Origin: G963664115 sp965263045
Lineage (GTDB): Bacteria; Acidobacteriota; Terriglobia; 20CM-2-55-15
Assembly: GCA_965263045.1 (NCBI GenBank)
Contig: CBDHGK010000016.1
Coordinates: forward strand, 21,162-85,161
DNA length: 64,000 nt
Direction of reading: 5' to 3'
Each line of letters starts with the position of its first letter. The first letter of the stretch is position 1. Positions 35,170 through 44,229 of this stretch are shown piece by piece. Both the position numbers and the translations under genes were made by a program. The notes beneath the pieces are model-generated. The model was given only the letters and a program-made list of their open reading frames with translations. It was not told the DNA's origin and searched no databases.

Positions 35170-35199
35170 GGGTTTTCGATAGGATGGTTGCGGGGTTCA
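35170..35199. repeat. 30-bp dispersed repeat (copy at 57785-57814)
   Basis: The word GGTTTTCGATAGGATGG and flanks match 57785-57814 with one difference, and a more diverged copy lies at 18011-18039. All three are in non-coding sequence. Confidence 0.55.
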
Positions 35200-35242
35200 A
35201 CGCCTTAACCAACGACGACCGCAAAGCGGAGAGGAAAATACA

Positions 35243-35392
35243 ATGAAAACCGACAGAACAACGAAAGTATTGCTCGCCCTGATTGCGATGGCCCTTTTTT
35301 TGAACGCTATTGTTCCGTTCGCACAGCCTGCCGTGGTGCAGGCCCAATCTGGAAGAAGCGAGATCCTGTTGAGTCAGATTTTCCCGGCCTGA
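35243..35392 (+). CDS. Very small exported peptide
   Basis: A 49-residue frame with an N-terminal Lys/Arg pair and a hydrophobic core (LLALIAMALFLNAIVPF) followed by QAQS looks like a signal peptide with a short mature part. GAGAGG is upstream. It may be a truncated start of a longer exported protein, since it stops soon after the signal. Confidence 0.45.
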   Translation: MKTDRTTKVLLALIAMALFLNAIVPFAQPAVVQAQSGRSEILLSQIFPA

Positions 35393-35462
35393 AGCGTCAT
35401 CACCGTGAGATCCTCGCGTGAAGTAGAGGCTCCTTAGCGGAGATTAAAGTTGACCTCAATCG

Positions 35463-36290
35463 GGTTCTGGTGCAGATAGGATTGTCGGAACGATAAGATC
35501 AGGAGTGCGCCGCGGCGATACGGACTATGCTGCCATGACGTGTCGCCAGATCACCGCGGGATTGGACCGCCATGGGACCGGAATTGCGAACTGGCGTTTG
35601 TGAATCTTCTGCGCCAGTTCGATGCCGATAATGACGCACCGCGCATTGTAGAACGTCTTGAACCCCAACATCGGGCGCAATCGCCCCTTCACCCGGCGGT
35701 GGTCCTGCTCCACAACGTTGTTCAGGTATTGACAGCAACGAATCGTCACCGGATTCGGGCCCCGGAAGTTGAACTCACCGTTCATTCCCATGCGCCGCAG
35801 GGCGCTATGGCTCGGCTGGTGGCCATCCAAGGTGATGCTGTGTGGCTCCCGATGATGCTTCAGTGCCTTCGGCAAGAAGGCCTTCGCCGCCGCGACGCCA
35901 CGTGTTCGACTGAGAAAGAACTCCACGGTGTTGCCCTGTCCGTCCACGGCTCGATACAGGCACATCCACTGGCCCCGCACCGTGATGAATGTTTCATCAA
36001 CTCGCCAGCTCCCACCCATCGGTCGCTCGAATCGGCTCCAACGCTTCTCGCAGGTTTCGGCATAGCGAACGACCCAACGCAAGATCGTGGTGTGCGAAAT
36101 CGATAAACCCCGCTCACCCAAAATCGCGACCAGGTCTCGGTAACTCAATTTGAAGCGAAAATACCAGCGCAGGCAGAGGAGAATGATGTCGTCATCGAAC
36201 CAACGTCCGGCAAAGAGAGGATTCCGCTCAGTTTTCTGATGCGCCATATCCCATTATCGCCAAGTCCCTTCGCTGTCTGCACCAGAAGCC
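35463..36290 (-). mobile_element. IS6-family insertion sequence
   Basis: Imperfect ends (GGTTCTGGTGCAGATAG at 35463-35479 and GGCTTCTGGTGCAGACAG, read inward, from 36290) enclose an intact transposase. Total about 828 bp, the usual IS6 size. No eight-base target duplication was found. A lone end of the same type lies at 52995-53018. Confidence 0.8.
35525..36247 (-). CDS. IS6-family transposase
   Basis: The 240-residue protein has the IS6 pattern: RWYFRFKLSYRDLVAILGER, ISHTTILRWVVRYA, SWRVDETFITVRGQWMCLYR (first Asp), EFFLSRTRGVAAAKAFL, and NNVVEQDHRRVKGRL (Glu), with the DDE spacing normal for the family. The middle Asp is in ITLDGHQPSH. It is intact. Confidence 0.92.
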   Translation of the reverse strand: MAHQKTERNPLFAGRWFDDDIILLCLRWYFRFKLSYRDLVAILGERGLSISHTTILRWVVRYAETCEKRWSRFERPMGGSWRVDETFITVRGQWMCLYRAVDGQGNTVEFFLSRTRGVAAAKAFLPKALKHHREPHSITLDGHQPSHSALRRMGMNGEFNFRGPNPVTIRCCQYLNNVVEQDHRRVKGRLRPMLGFKTFYNARCVIIGIELAQKIHKRQFAIPVPWRSNPAVIWRHVMAA

Positions 36291-36446
36291 GGTCGCGGAC
36301 GCGGCAACGAGAGCGGCAGCAAAGGTCGAATCGAGCGACGCTAGAAACAGTACGAAGGCCTGGAGCCCGAGATTCAACAGGTAGCCAAGACGAGCCAGCA
36401 CGCTTAGGGCAAGGATCGCGGATCCGATAACTTTGAGTTCCTTCAT
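36290..36446 (-). pseudogene. Small membrane protein truncated by IS6
   Basis: The frame from ATG 36446 codes for MKELKVIGSAILALSVLARL and two hydrophobic stretches (LGLQAFVLFLASL, AALVAASATG), and then enters the IS6 end at 36290. The original C-terminus is lost. It lies downstream of a membrane-protein gene and a TIR gene on the same strand and may have been the third gene of that operon. Confidence 0.5.
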
Positions 36447-36569
36447 AGAGTCATCTCATGACTTCTAACGGGCTATGGCTCACCTGCGGCGGCCACTCCC
36501 TTCACTCGAAGAGGACATCATGCCTCGGGGGCTGCCTATGTATCCGGCTTTTCGAGCTTTCGTTGAGTA

Positions 36570-37013
36570 TCAGCAGTCGCCCTGCACAATTAGCGTCGCT
36601 AGCCACACACCGCTAAGTGCCAGAAACGCGGCTGGCATGAGCACGCCACTCCATTTCCTTCTGAAGATACGGCGTTTTTCAAACTCCGCGCTCTCGCGGC
36701 TGAAGAAATCAAATGGCAACCTGGATTCCAGTTCCAGAAGCACCGCGTGCTTGGCGGACAGTCTCCCCGTCACGGAATGAAGCGAGATCATCCAAGACAG
36801 AGATGCGATCATTCCAAGCACGGGTAGCACCCACATGGTGCCAGAGTCTGGTGCCACGCGATGAAGCAGAACCGAGGCGGCGACGATCGAAGTGACCATT
36901 CCCGAGTAGAGCTTGTTGAGTCCTTCCCTCAAAGAGGAGGCCTGCTCCGCAAGTTCTGCGTGGAGCTTGTATATGCCAAACAACGTTCCCGAGTCCGGCT
37001 CTTCCACAGTCAT
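36570..37013 (-). CDS. Small membrane protein, RipA-like
   Basis: The 147-residue protein has a soluble N-terminal helix (YKLHAELAEQASSLREGLNK, about 14-34), two membrane segments (about 38-52 and 60-78), a charged loop LELESRLPFDFFSRESAEFE, and a third membrane segment (about 121-142, MPAAFLALSGVWLATL). This resembles RipA-family and SLATT-type small membrane proteins that accompany nucleotide-sensing defence genes. It starts 68 bases after the TIR gene stop. A membrane-damaging effector paired with the TIR is a reasonable inference. Confidence 0.65.
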   Translation of the reverse strand: MTVEEPDSGTLFGIYKLHAELAEQASSLREGLNKLYSGMVTSIVAASVLLHRVAPDSGTMWVLPVLGMIASLSWMISLHSVTGRLSAKHAVLLELESRLPFDFFSRESAEFEKRRIFRRKWSGVLMPAAFLALSGVWLATLIVQGDC

Positions 37014-37081
37014 CGAGTCTCTGGATACCCCTGCGCAGTTGCCCGCATCTCACTTGCGCATTCCGACGCGGGTAAGCCTGC

Positions 37082-37675
37082 TTACGAGTTCGCTCGCCTC
37101 ATCGAACTGCTCAAATCGTATTCGCAGTTGGAACGGTTGCTGAAGGCAGCCTCGATCAAAAATTCGAGTGTTGAGTCGTTGATCTTGTTCCACGGTGCAA
37201 CCGACATCGTAACTCCTGCCTTCAGAAGATTGTCGATGATGCGACCAGGCATATACGGATATCGGCGCTCATATTCCGCACGTGTCTTGATATGCATCCA
37301 CAACGTGGTCTCGGGATACAACAGATCCTTTTCGCGATCGCCATAGGCAGCATGGTAATTATCAGAAACACCTGGCAAATTGATGACGACTATACCCGAT
37401 CGCTTGTTGACGGATCCGTCGTACATGCTAGAATAGATTTCCCAATCGACGTGTTTCCGCTGCTGTGTCTCGGTCCCCACTAAGACAATAGTCACCGTGG
37501 AATCCCTGAGATAACTGTCCCGTATTTCTTGCCTGATCTGCTCGTCGGTCCACTCATCGGGAATGTCCCCAGTGTCGACGGAGCGATCTACAAAAATGCG
37601 CTCACCAAACTTAACCAACTCGTTCTTGTACCATTGGTCGTTGCTGTGGTGATAGCTAATGAACACTTTGTGCAT
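37082..37675 (-). CDS. TIR-domain protein, Thoeris ThsB-like
   Basis: The 197-residue protein is one TIR domain: KVFISYHHSNDQWYKNELV, IFVDRSVDTGDI, IRDSYLRDSTVTIVLVGTET and RKHVDWEIYSSM with the likely catalytic Glu79 (VDWEI). This is the pattern of the MTH538/DUF1863 TIRs found as ThsB sensors in Thoeris, which make a cyclic-ADP-ribose-type signal. No ThsA (SIR2-SLOG) is adjacent. Instead a small membrane protein follows. AAAGAGA precedes the ATG. Confidence 0.85.
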   Translation of the reverse strand: MHKVFISYHHSNDQWYKNELVKFGERIFVDRSVDTGDIPDEWTDEQIRQEIRDSYLRDSTVTIVLVGTETQQRKHVDWEIYSSMYDGSVNKRSGIVVINLPGVSDNYHAAYGDREKDLLYPETTLWMHIKTRAEYERRYPYMPGRIIDNLLKAGVTMSVAPWNKINDSTLEFLIEAAFSNRSNCEYDLSSSMRRANS

Positions 37676-37934
37676 CGGTATCTCTTTGGTTCAAAACCCG
37701 TACAAACGCTTCATTCTTCTTTGATAAATCGAGATCTAGGCTGTCTTAGCCGAGCCTTTCAAATATTTTCTATATGTACTTCGGGTATGCGCTTCGATAT
37801 TGAGCCACTCCCGGAATCTGCGGCCGCGTCGCGGCAGACTCCTTGAGCACACGCAGACTGAATGATCTGCCCCACTTGTCAAGGTCGTCGCTATCGCGCA
37901 GTATTTTAGCAATCTTCATGAACGATGGTAGTGT

Positions 37935-38297
37935 ACCGCCCCTGATTTCCTGGACAGAGTGAACCCACCATAATCAAGCCGCTGACTCAATTGCAAGACG
38001 TTGTCGAGCCTGAGCCGGAGATTGAAAGCCGAGGCGCTCGATCAACCAGTGTTGATTATAGAGAGCGCGAAAGTCCTGAAGAGCTCGAAGCAGTTCCGGA
38101 ATAGAGCGAAAGTGACGCACCCAGAGCAACTGCTCTTTCAGGGTCTTGAAGAAGCGTTCGAACATCCGGCCCCGCTTCGGTCGCCCTACGGGCTCCCTTC
38201 GCGATTCCGGATTCCTCCTTCGTTTCTCTGGACATATCGTGATCCTCCTGCGTTGTAGTTTCTCAAATCACTGTCCAAAGAAATCGTGGGGCGGGGG
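37935..38297 (-). mobile_element. Internally deleted insertion-sequence remnant
   Basis: Imperfect inverted ends (ACCGCCCCTGATTTCC-TGGACAG on the left, CTGTCCAAAGAAATCGTGGGG on the right in reverse) enclose only about 360 bases. The contained frame is a C-terminal transposase piece. Confidence 0.6.
37974..38165 (-). pseudogene. C-terminal fragment of an rve-type transposase
   Basis: FERFFKTLKEQLLWVRHFRS and FRALYNQHWLIERLGFQSPA are typical of the C-terminus of IS3/IS481-like integrase-core transposases. The rest is deleted. Confidence 0.7.
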
Positions 38298-38393
38298 ACT
38301 GGCTGTGCCATCCTCGCCTCGGGCCTCCTGCAAATTGTTGACGCTCAGCGCGGCGCAGACCCCTGACTGTGCGGTGGTCTCTATTTCACGGAT

Positions 38394-39062
38394 CTAGAGT
38401 AAGAGAGCACGCTGCGGGTCAGGCTTGAATGGTAGCTGATATAGTTGTGTTACTTGCTCTCGGAATTGTACCTGCCCTCCATAGCTCGGGTGGCGAACTT
38501 CGGCGACTCGACGGTGCCCAGCCAAGCGGTGTATTGTCTTCGCGGCATCAGCCCCGATCGCAACTAATTGATGCGGCTTCAATAGTCGAATCAGTTGAGA
38601 AAGTAATTCCTCCCCGGCTTTGCGTTCACGTGAGTTGTGAGACCGATTGCTAAATGGATGATCTGTCTGGTGAGGATGCAACGGAAACACGTTCCAAAGA
38701 AATACCGACGCCTCAACTCGCGAGAGGACACTCCATATGACGGCGGCCGTTCTCTCCGCGAGCGCTTCACCCTTGGTTGCTCGCTCTACCGTCACTCCCC
38801 AACGTTTGGCGTGCATCGAGATATGGATATCGTCTGTCAAGGCCAGTCCCGTCCGCCTTCCTCCGCGGTATCCAAGATCCCGCCCAATCCATATCGAATC
38901 CACTTCAACTCCTGCTGCCGAGTCTAGCATCGCCTGCAAAGCATGGGCGCGCCTGCAAGGTGCATCATCCAGATCGTATACGGCGCAACGCTTCGAATAA
39001 GGGTTAAAAGTATTCTCAAAATCTAGTGCACACACCGCTTCCATGAACTCAACCGCGTTCAT
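38394..39062 (-). CDS. Uracil-DNA-glycosylase-like protein
   Basis: The 222-residue protein has UDG-superfamily motifs: IWIGRDLGYRGGRRTGLALT (motif 1-like), a VFLWNVFPLHPH segment, and LVAIGADAAKTIH followed by VRHPSYGG (the motif 2-like loop with His). It starts four bases inside the MazG-like gene. UDGs remove uracil or other bases from DNA. As the partner of a nucleotide pyrophosphatase it may act on modified phage DNA or on nucleotides. Exact subfamily is unknown. Confidence 0.75.
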   Translation of the reverse strand: MNAVEFMEAVCALDFENTFNPYSKRCAVYDLDDAPCRRAHALQAMLDSAAGVEVDSIWIGRDLGYRGGRRTGLALTDDIHISMHAKRWGVTVERATKGEALAERTAAVIWSVLSRVEASVFLWNVFPLHPHQTDHPFSNRSHNSRERKAGEELLSQLIRLLKPHQLVAIGADAAKTIHRLAGHRRVAEVRHPSYGGQVQFREQVTQLYQLPFKPDPQRALLL

Positions 39063-40240
39063 CGTGCGCCTTCCTCAATTGATCTATACGTGATCGCGCG
39101 GGTCTCACGGTCTCCAACCACGATACCTCCATTCCTGTCCCGGACCTGCCGGAAGACCTTGTATCCATCCAAGATCGCTCGCTCCCACAGCTTGAGAGGG
39201 CATTTGTCAACTTCGTATCCATTGACGAACTGCTGCACGCCCTTCAACAAATCAAACGAGATTCTGTCCTGGCCATCGAAAAAGTTCAGCTGTTTGGCAT
39301 GAGAAAATATCCATGCAGTAAGGCCTTCTTCAATAACGATGGCTCTTCCACTATCCTGAGCCTCATCAACCTGCGGATCGCTTTTGCGCTTCTGCTTGAC
39401 TAGGGCCCTAAAAGTGGGAGACCAGTGAAGAATCGCTGCGTGTGCGAAATGAAACACATCGTGGAACCGGTAGCCGTCCCGATCGAGGATACTGTCTGTA
39501 AGAGGATCTCCGATAAACACACCATTCCACTGCAGATAGCTCTGCCCGCTCTTTCTCTGCGTAATCTTGATTTCGAAATGGAGAGGCAGCCTCTCCTCAT
39601 CCAAAAACCCACTGTCGAAGGTCGGTAACGATGACAGATCGGGATCGAGAAAACGCCCCCGCGCCTTCACTATATTCATGCGAACAATTTCCGAAAATCT
39701 TACTCGGGCCACTTGCAGGGCCTGCAAATAGCGATCCGAAAACGTATGCAGTGCTTGACGCGCTTCGCCATTCAAACGTTTGATTCCGAGTAAGGCGGAT
39801 GCCGCCTCTCCAAGATTCAAGAAAGCATCTAACAAGACCGGCAAGTCAGCGGCAGATGCGGCATATGAAACAGGAGCCCCCGGAAGATCGGTCGCAGCAA
39901 TAGTCTTGTTGTATCCATCTGCATTAGCAGTATCAGCGATAATCTCGTCGACGCCGATTCCGAGACGGCGACATACTGCAGCTAAGTACCAGAGTGCATC
40001 TCCAAACTCTTCTTCGATTGCCTGCTGGAATCCAGCATAGACTGCTCCTTCGCGGCGGACCTTCTTCGCGACCGACATGATACTGCCAACCTCTCCAAAC
40101 AGCCCCAGTAGGACAGGCCGAAGATCGTCTTCGGGAAGATTATCCGTCCCCTGAATCTGCCGCACATAGTCGTGCAACAGGATCGAATGGTTCAGAACTG
40201 TCTCCCGTGCTTTATCTCGGGAAGGATCGTCACTGCTCAC
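39059..40240 (-). CDS. MazG-like nucleotide pyrophosphohydrolase protein
   Basis: The 393-residue protein has an N-terminal MazG-like four-helix domain (about 10-110): LLGLFGEVGSIMSVAKKVRR and IEEEFGDALWYLAAVCRRLG, where E..E...D matches the metal-binding helix pattern. The C-terminal 230 residues (RFHDVFHFAHAAILHWSP, AIVIEEGLTAWIF) are a second helical domain with His residues, perhaps also MazG/dUTPase-like. The GTG start overlaps the stop of a truncated upstream gene by GTGA. It probably depletes nucleotides during infection, by analogy with dNTPase defences. Confidence 0.75.
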   Translation of the reverse strand: MSSDDPSRDKARETVLNHSILLHDYVRQIQGTDNLPEDDLRPVLLGLFGEVGSIMSVAKKVRREGAVYAGFQQAIEEEFGDALWYLAAVCRRLGIGVDEIIADTANADGYNKTIAATDLPGAPVSYAASAADLPVLLDAFLNLGEAASALLGIKRLNGEARQALHTFSDRYLQALQVARVRFSEIVRMNIVKARGRFLDPDLSSLPTFDSGFLDEERLPLHFEIKITQRKSGQSYLQWNGVFIGDPLTDSILDRDGYRFHDVFHFAHAAILHWSPTFRALVKQKRKSDPQVDEAQDSGRAIVIEEGLTAWIFSHAKQLNFFDGQDRISFDLLKGVQQFVNGYEVDKCPLKLWERAILDGYKVFRQVRDRNGGIVVGDRETRAITYRSIEEGAR

Positions 40241-40410
40241 GATGTCCTCGTCCAGTCGAGCGGATCGCCACAGTATCCGCTTGCGCGTAGAGAATGGATC
40301 CAGTTGACAAAGTCGTCGATCAAGTCACGCGGAAAGTGGCACTTGTGGTTTCGACCTGCACAGATGTCAAATCCGTGATAGTTCCTGAACTGCAGGGCCT
40401 CAGTGGTCAC
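40237..40410 (-). pseudogene. 3' end of a third gene of the MazG/UDG operon, cut by IS21
   Basis: The frame ends NYHGFDICAGRNHKCHFPRD, IDDFVNWIHSLRASGYCG, and its TGA overlaps the GTG of the MazG-like gene. Upstream of about 40410 the sequence becomes an IS21 end. The missing gene therefore preceded MazG in the operon. Its family is not recognised from this tail. Confidence 0.5.
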
Positions 40411-41165
40411 TTCAAAACCGGCCAACGATGGTCACCGGAAAACCGGCCAATGGGATGGCCCGGGACGGTGTAGTTCTACCCCTTTGAGAGGGGGATGGGC
40501 AAGCCCGTTTTAGTTCGCCAACTCCGTGGTCCGCACTTGAAGATGTGACCGTGGTGTAGAAGACGGTCCAGCATGGCGGTGACGGCGGCGCTGTCACCCA
40601 GTAGTTTTCCCCAGTCCTCGACGGGCCGATTCGATGTCAGCAACGTGCTGGTGCGTTCATAACGTCTCATGACGATTTCCAGGAGTTCCTCCGCTGCGGT
40701 GGGCGGAAGTTCGCGCATGCCCAGGTCGTCGATGATCAACAATGGAACCGTCGCCAGATTCTCCATGCACTCTTTACGGGTCCCGTCGATGGTGGCGTCG
40801 GCGATGTCTTCCAGGAGTGCATGGGTTTCACGGTAAATGACTCGATAGCCCTGTTGGATCGCGGCCAGCCCGATGGCCTGTGCCAGATGACTCTTGCCGG
40901 TGCCGGGTGGACCGAGAAACAAGGCGTCTTCGTGTCTGGAGATGAAGGCGGCAGTAGCGAGGTCGAAGACGAGGCTACGCTTCATCTTCTTGTTGAAGGT
41001 GAAGTCGAAGTTGTCCAGTGTCGTCTGAGGGTCACGGAACCGGGCTTGTTTCCGCCGCCGTTCGAGCAGTCGGACACTGCGACGGTCCAACTCGTCCGAG
41101 ACCAGGCAGGAGACCACGATGGAGTACGCCTCGATCGATCTGACGGCCCTGCAGCGACCTCGAAC
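40406..41165 (-). mobile_element. IS21-family remnant
   Basis: Terminal-like repeats (TCACTTCAAAACCGGCCA and TCACCGGAAAACCGGCCAA near 40411-40450) and a truncated istB remain. The istA gene and the other end are missing, replaced at about 41165 by an IS6-type element. Confidence 0.6.
40476..41160 (-). pseudogene. istB: IstB ATPase of IS21, N-terminally truncated
   Basis: The frame contains ERRRKQARFRDPQTTLDNFD, Walker A GPPGTGKSHLAQAI, LLIIDDLGMRELPPTAAEEL and TLLTSNRPVEDWGKLL, the AAA+ core of IstB. The N-terminal 50 or so residues are replaced by IS6 sequence at about 41160, so the 246-codon frame has a chimeric start. The C-terminus is intact. Confidence 0.8.
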
Positions 41166-41864
41166 AGCTGGTTGATGAACTGAATCTGTTGCCGAACATC
41201 CGAACCGCTCACCCACCTCGCCTGCCCCTTCCGAATCATGTGCATGGCCTCATATCTCTGGATCGTTCGCCGCGCTGCGTGGAATTCACGAAAGCCCTGC
41301 TTGGCCTTCACGCGTCGTTTGATCGCCCGATGATCCTGCTCCAGGATGTTGTTCAAGTATTGAACAGGTCGGTGGCGGCAACGGCGGCGCAGGATTCCTT
41401 CCTGCTTCACTCCTGAAATCGCAGAGCCGTAGAGGGGCGCCTGGTCCGTGTTGATAACCCGGGGCTGCAGATGCGACGGGTCCGTCAGCGCCTTGCGGAA
41501 CAGGCGTTTGGCCGCCGCACCATCGCGCAACCACGAGAGCACGAAGTCTATCGTGGCTCCTGTGGAATCGATGGCGCGGTAGAGGTGACACCAACGGCCC
41601 TTGACACGAACGTAGGTCTCATCCACACGCCAGGACTTATCGGTTGTCTTGAGATGACGGCGCAGCCGCTCCTCCTGTTCTGGACCGTAGCGCTGGACCC
41701 AGCGCCAGATTGTCGTGTGGTCCGCTTCCAGCCCGCTCGCTGAGCAGTTCTTCGACATCGCGGAACGAGAGCGAGTACCCCAGGTACCAGCGCACAGCTG
41801 AAAGAATCAGGTCGGGCTCGGTTTGTCGCCACTTGAAGATCGCCGGTCGGATTGTCTTTTTCAT
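41160..41864 (-). pseudogene. IS6-family transposase, frameshifted
   Basis: The N-terminal frame from 41864 gives MKKTIRPAIFKWRQTEPDLI and YLGYSLSFRDVEELLSER; the next frame resumes LEADHTTIWRWVQRYGP, SWRVDETYVRVKGRWCHLYR and NNILEQDHRAIKRRV. One base is missing near 41740. The C-terminus (QQIQFINQLFEVA) then runs into istB. It is different from the intact IS6 at 35.5 kb. Confidence 0.8.
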
Positions 41865-42116
41865 GATCTCTTCAGGTTACCCGCCGCCATCGGCCAAAGT
41901 TGCAACACAATCGACAGATTCGCCGAAACCAAACGGTTCGGGATTTGGTACAGATCGTAAAAGCTGAGTTCGGTTTTGCGAGATTTCAACGTGTAGTGCG
42001 AGACGATGTTATGACTATCATGCTGTCAGTGGACCTCTCGGCGGCGGATTTCGCTGCCACAGCGTGTTCGCTAGATGTGAGTGCTGTTCTCTTCGTAGGG
42101 TGAGGAAAGCTCAACG

Positions 42117-44195
42117 ATGGCCATTCCTATTCCGCTCCAAGTGGATGTCTTCTGGCACCCCGACGACGATCCGTCCTGCGTCGAGATTGCTAACATTGTC
42201 TATAAGGCGCTGAACCGAGATCCTTTCGACCCGTGTCTGCCGGGAATAGGAATTCCTGTTTTCTTTTCTTCGCCGAACGCGGCAGTTAGAGAGTCTGTCC
42301 CAGGGGCGGCCGAGGTTCAGTGCGACCTTCGCGTTGCACTGCTGACGTCGGCCTTCGTTCTCGACGAAGAATGGCAGGCCTACCTTGCATTAAATCGCGA
42401 TCAGGTTCACATGAAGCGCGATCACTCCACGCTGATCGAATGTGGGCTCGGGCATGGACTTTTGGACGGCCCAGAACTGGGGATCGAACTGCCGCCAGAT
42501 GCCGATCCTGCCGAGATTGCCGAGACTGTGCTCGAGCACACTCTGTTGCAGGCGTGTCGTCTGCTCACTGGCCGCGCGCGCGTGAACCAAGCGACACGGG
42601 GTGCAGCGCCTCTCAAGCTGTTTCTCAGCCATACCAAGCGCGATGAGGCGGGACGCACAATCGCGATCCGCCTCAAGAGCCAGCTCGAATCGATCGCGGC
42701 CGATAGGTTCTTCGACGAAGTCTCGATCCAGCCCGGAGATGATATTCGTGGCGAACTTTACGCTAACATCGCTGACGCGGCGCTCGTTGCGATTCGGACA
42801 GATCGTTTCGTGTCCAGCCCTTGGTGCCGTCGTGAGGTGGCCTTCGCCAAGCGCAATGGTCGGCCTATCGTCGTGATCGACGCCCTGACCAATGCCGAGC
42901 CGCGTTCCTCGCCACTGCTTGCCAATCTGCCGACCGTTCGGCTGAACCCCGATGCGCTTGAAGCAGATGAGATGCGCAGGGCAACCAACTTCCTCGGCGT
43001 CGAGGTGCTTCGTTTCCTTCATGCCTCGCGCCACCTAGCTCTTCTTGAGGAGAATGGCCTGGTGCCTCCAGGGACGATGGTTCTGGTGCGACCGCCAGAG
43101 ACGCATGATCTCTCGGTTCTCATGGGTACCGCGCAACGCGATGTTCAGCCCGCCACTAAAACGGTCTTTCTCTACCCTGACCCGGTACTTGGCGCCGAGG
43201 AAGCCGAAGACCTCGAAGCGCATGGCGTTACGCTCCTCACGCCTAGCGGTCGCTGGGGGCGAGTCCTGACAGGGCTAAAGCTGGGTCTTTCGGTAGGCAC
43301 CGTCGATGAACCAACTCTCAGAACGCTCGGGCTTTCCGGTCTCCATGTCACGGACGCAGTTCGAGTGATCTCCCGACAAGCGCTCGCCGCGGGCGCCAAT
43401 CTCGTTTACGGCGGCGCCCTGGAACTGACCGGCCCCTCCGACGACTCGAACAATCTGGTCAGCGCGCTCTTCGAGATGATTGGTATCTACAACCGCGGCG
43501 GAACGGTTGAGTTTCCCCCGCTTGATAACTACACGGCCTGGCCCTTCTGGCAAGGCGCCTCGCTTGACTGGCTGGCCGCGCGGCGCCACATGCTCCGCGT
43601 CCGGCGGCTGACCGCGCCCGCTGCTGCAGGCGACCAAGCCGACGCGGATCTTACCTCGTTGCGGGAGACCGCCTGGGGACGCTGCCTGATCGGTCTCAGC
43701 CTCTCGACCATGCGCCGAGAGATTGCCGCGGCGACCGGGGCGCGCATCGTACTCGGCGGGGCACCGCATGGCTTTATCGGCCTTTTGCCCGGAATCGTGG
43801 AGGAGGCGCTGCTCACGCTCGATCATCGTCGGCCACTCTACGTCATCGGGGGCTTCGGCGGCGCTGCGGGCGCGCTCGCTGCAGTGCTGCTCGGTAGGGC
43901 CGCATCGTCACTCTCGTTCGAGCATCAGGTGGAGTACACCCCAGGATATCCTGAGACAATCGAGGCCTACGAGGCACATCGAGCTACGAACGCCGGGCTG
44001 CCGCCTGTCGGCTACCCGGCCATCGTGAGCAGATTTTCACAACATGGCCTTGCCGGACTAGCCGCAGCAAATGGGCTCGACGAGCGAGAGAACCGCATGC
44101 TGCTAACAACCCGCAGCCTGGACAACGCGATTCACCTTGTCATGAGCGGGCTGAACAGCATCTGGGATCCGGCACAGGAACAACGGTTGCCATGA
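42117..44195 (+). CDS. TIR-SLOG fusion protein
   Basis: The 692-residue protein has three parts. Residues 1-150 are a TIR-like Rossmann region (VFWHPDDDPSCVEIANIVYK, DLRVALLTSAFVLDEEWQAY). Residues 165-260 are a full TIR domain: LKLFLSHTKRDEAG, FFDEVSIQPGDDI, SPWCRREVAFAKRNGRPIVV, with likely NADase Glu240. Residues 355-650 match a prokaryotic SLOG/LSDAT-type nucleotide-binding domain (VFLYPDPVLGAEEAEDLE, ISRQALAAGANLVYGGAL, VLGGAPHGFIGLLPGIVEEA, RPLYVIGGFGGAAGALAAVL). SLOG domains bind NAD-derived signals. It may act alone as a sensor and NAD-depleting effector, by analogy. GAGGAAAG lies upstream. Confidence 0.85.
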   Translation: MAIPIPLQVDVFWHPDDDPSCVEIANIVYKALNRDPFDPCLPGIGIPVFFSSPNAAVRESVPGAAEVQCDLRVALLTSAFVLDEEWQAYLALNRDQVHMKRDHSTLIECGLGHGLLDGPELGIELPPDADPAEIAETVLEHTLLQACRLLTGRARVNQATRGAAPLKLFLSHTKRDEAGRTIAIRLKSQLESIAADRFFDEVSIQPGDDIRGELYANIADAALVAIRTDRFVSSPWCRREVAFAKRNGRPIVVIDALTNAEPRSSPLLANLPTVRLNPDALEADEMRRATNFLGVEVLRFLHASRHLALLEENGLVPPGTMVLVRPPETHDLSVLMGTAQRDVQPATKTVFLYPDPVLGAEEAEDLEAHGVTLLTPSGRWGRVLTGLKLGLSVGTVDEPTLRTLGLSGLHVTDAVRVISRQALAAGANLVYGGALELTGPSDDSNNLVSALFEMIGIYNRGGTVEFPPLDNYTAWPFWQGASLDWLAARRHMLRVRRLTAPAAAGDQADADLTSLRETAWGRCLIGLSLSTMRREIAAATGARIVLGGAPHGFIGLLPGIVEEALLTLDHRRPLYVIGGFGGAAGALAAVLLGRAASSLSFEHQVEYTPGYPETIEAYEAHRATNAGLPPVGYPAIVSRFSQHGLAGLAAANGLDERENRMLLTTRSLDNAIHLVMSGLNSIWDPAQEQRLP

Positions 44196-44229
44196 GCGGT
44201 TTCAAAGTGGATATCCATTGCCTGGCACC

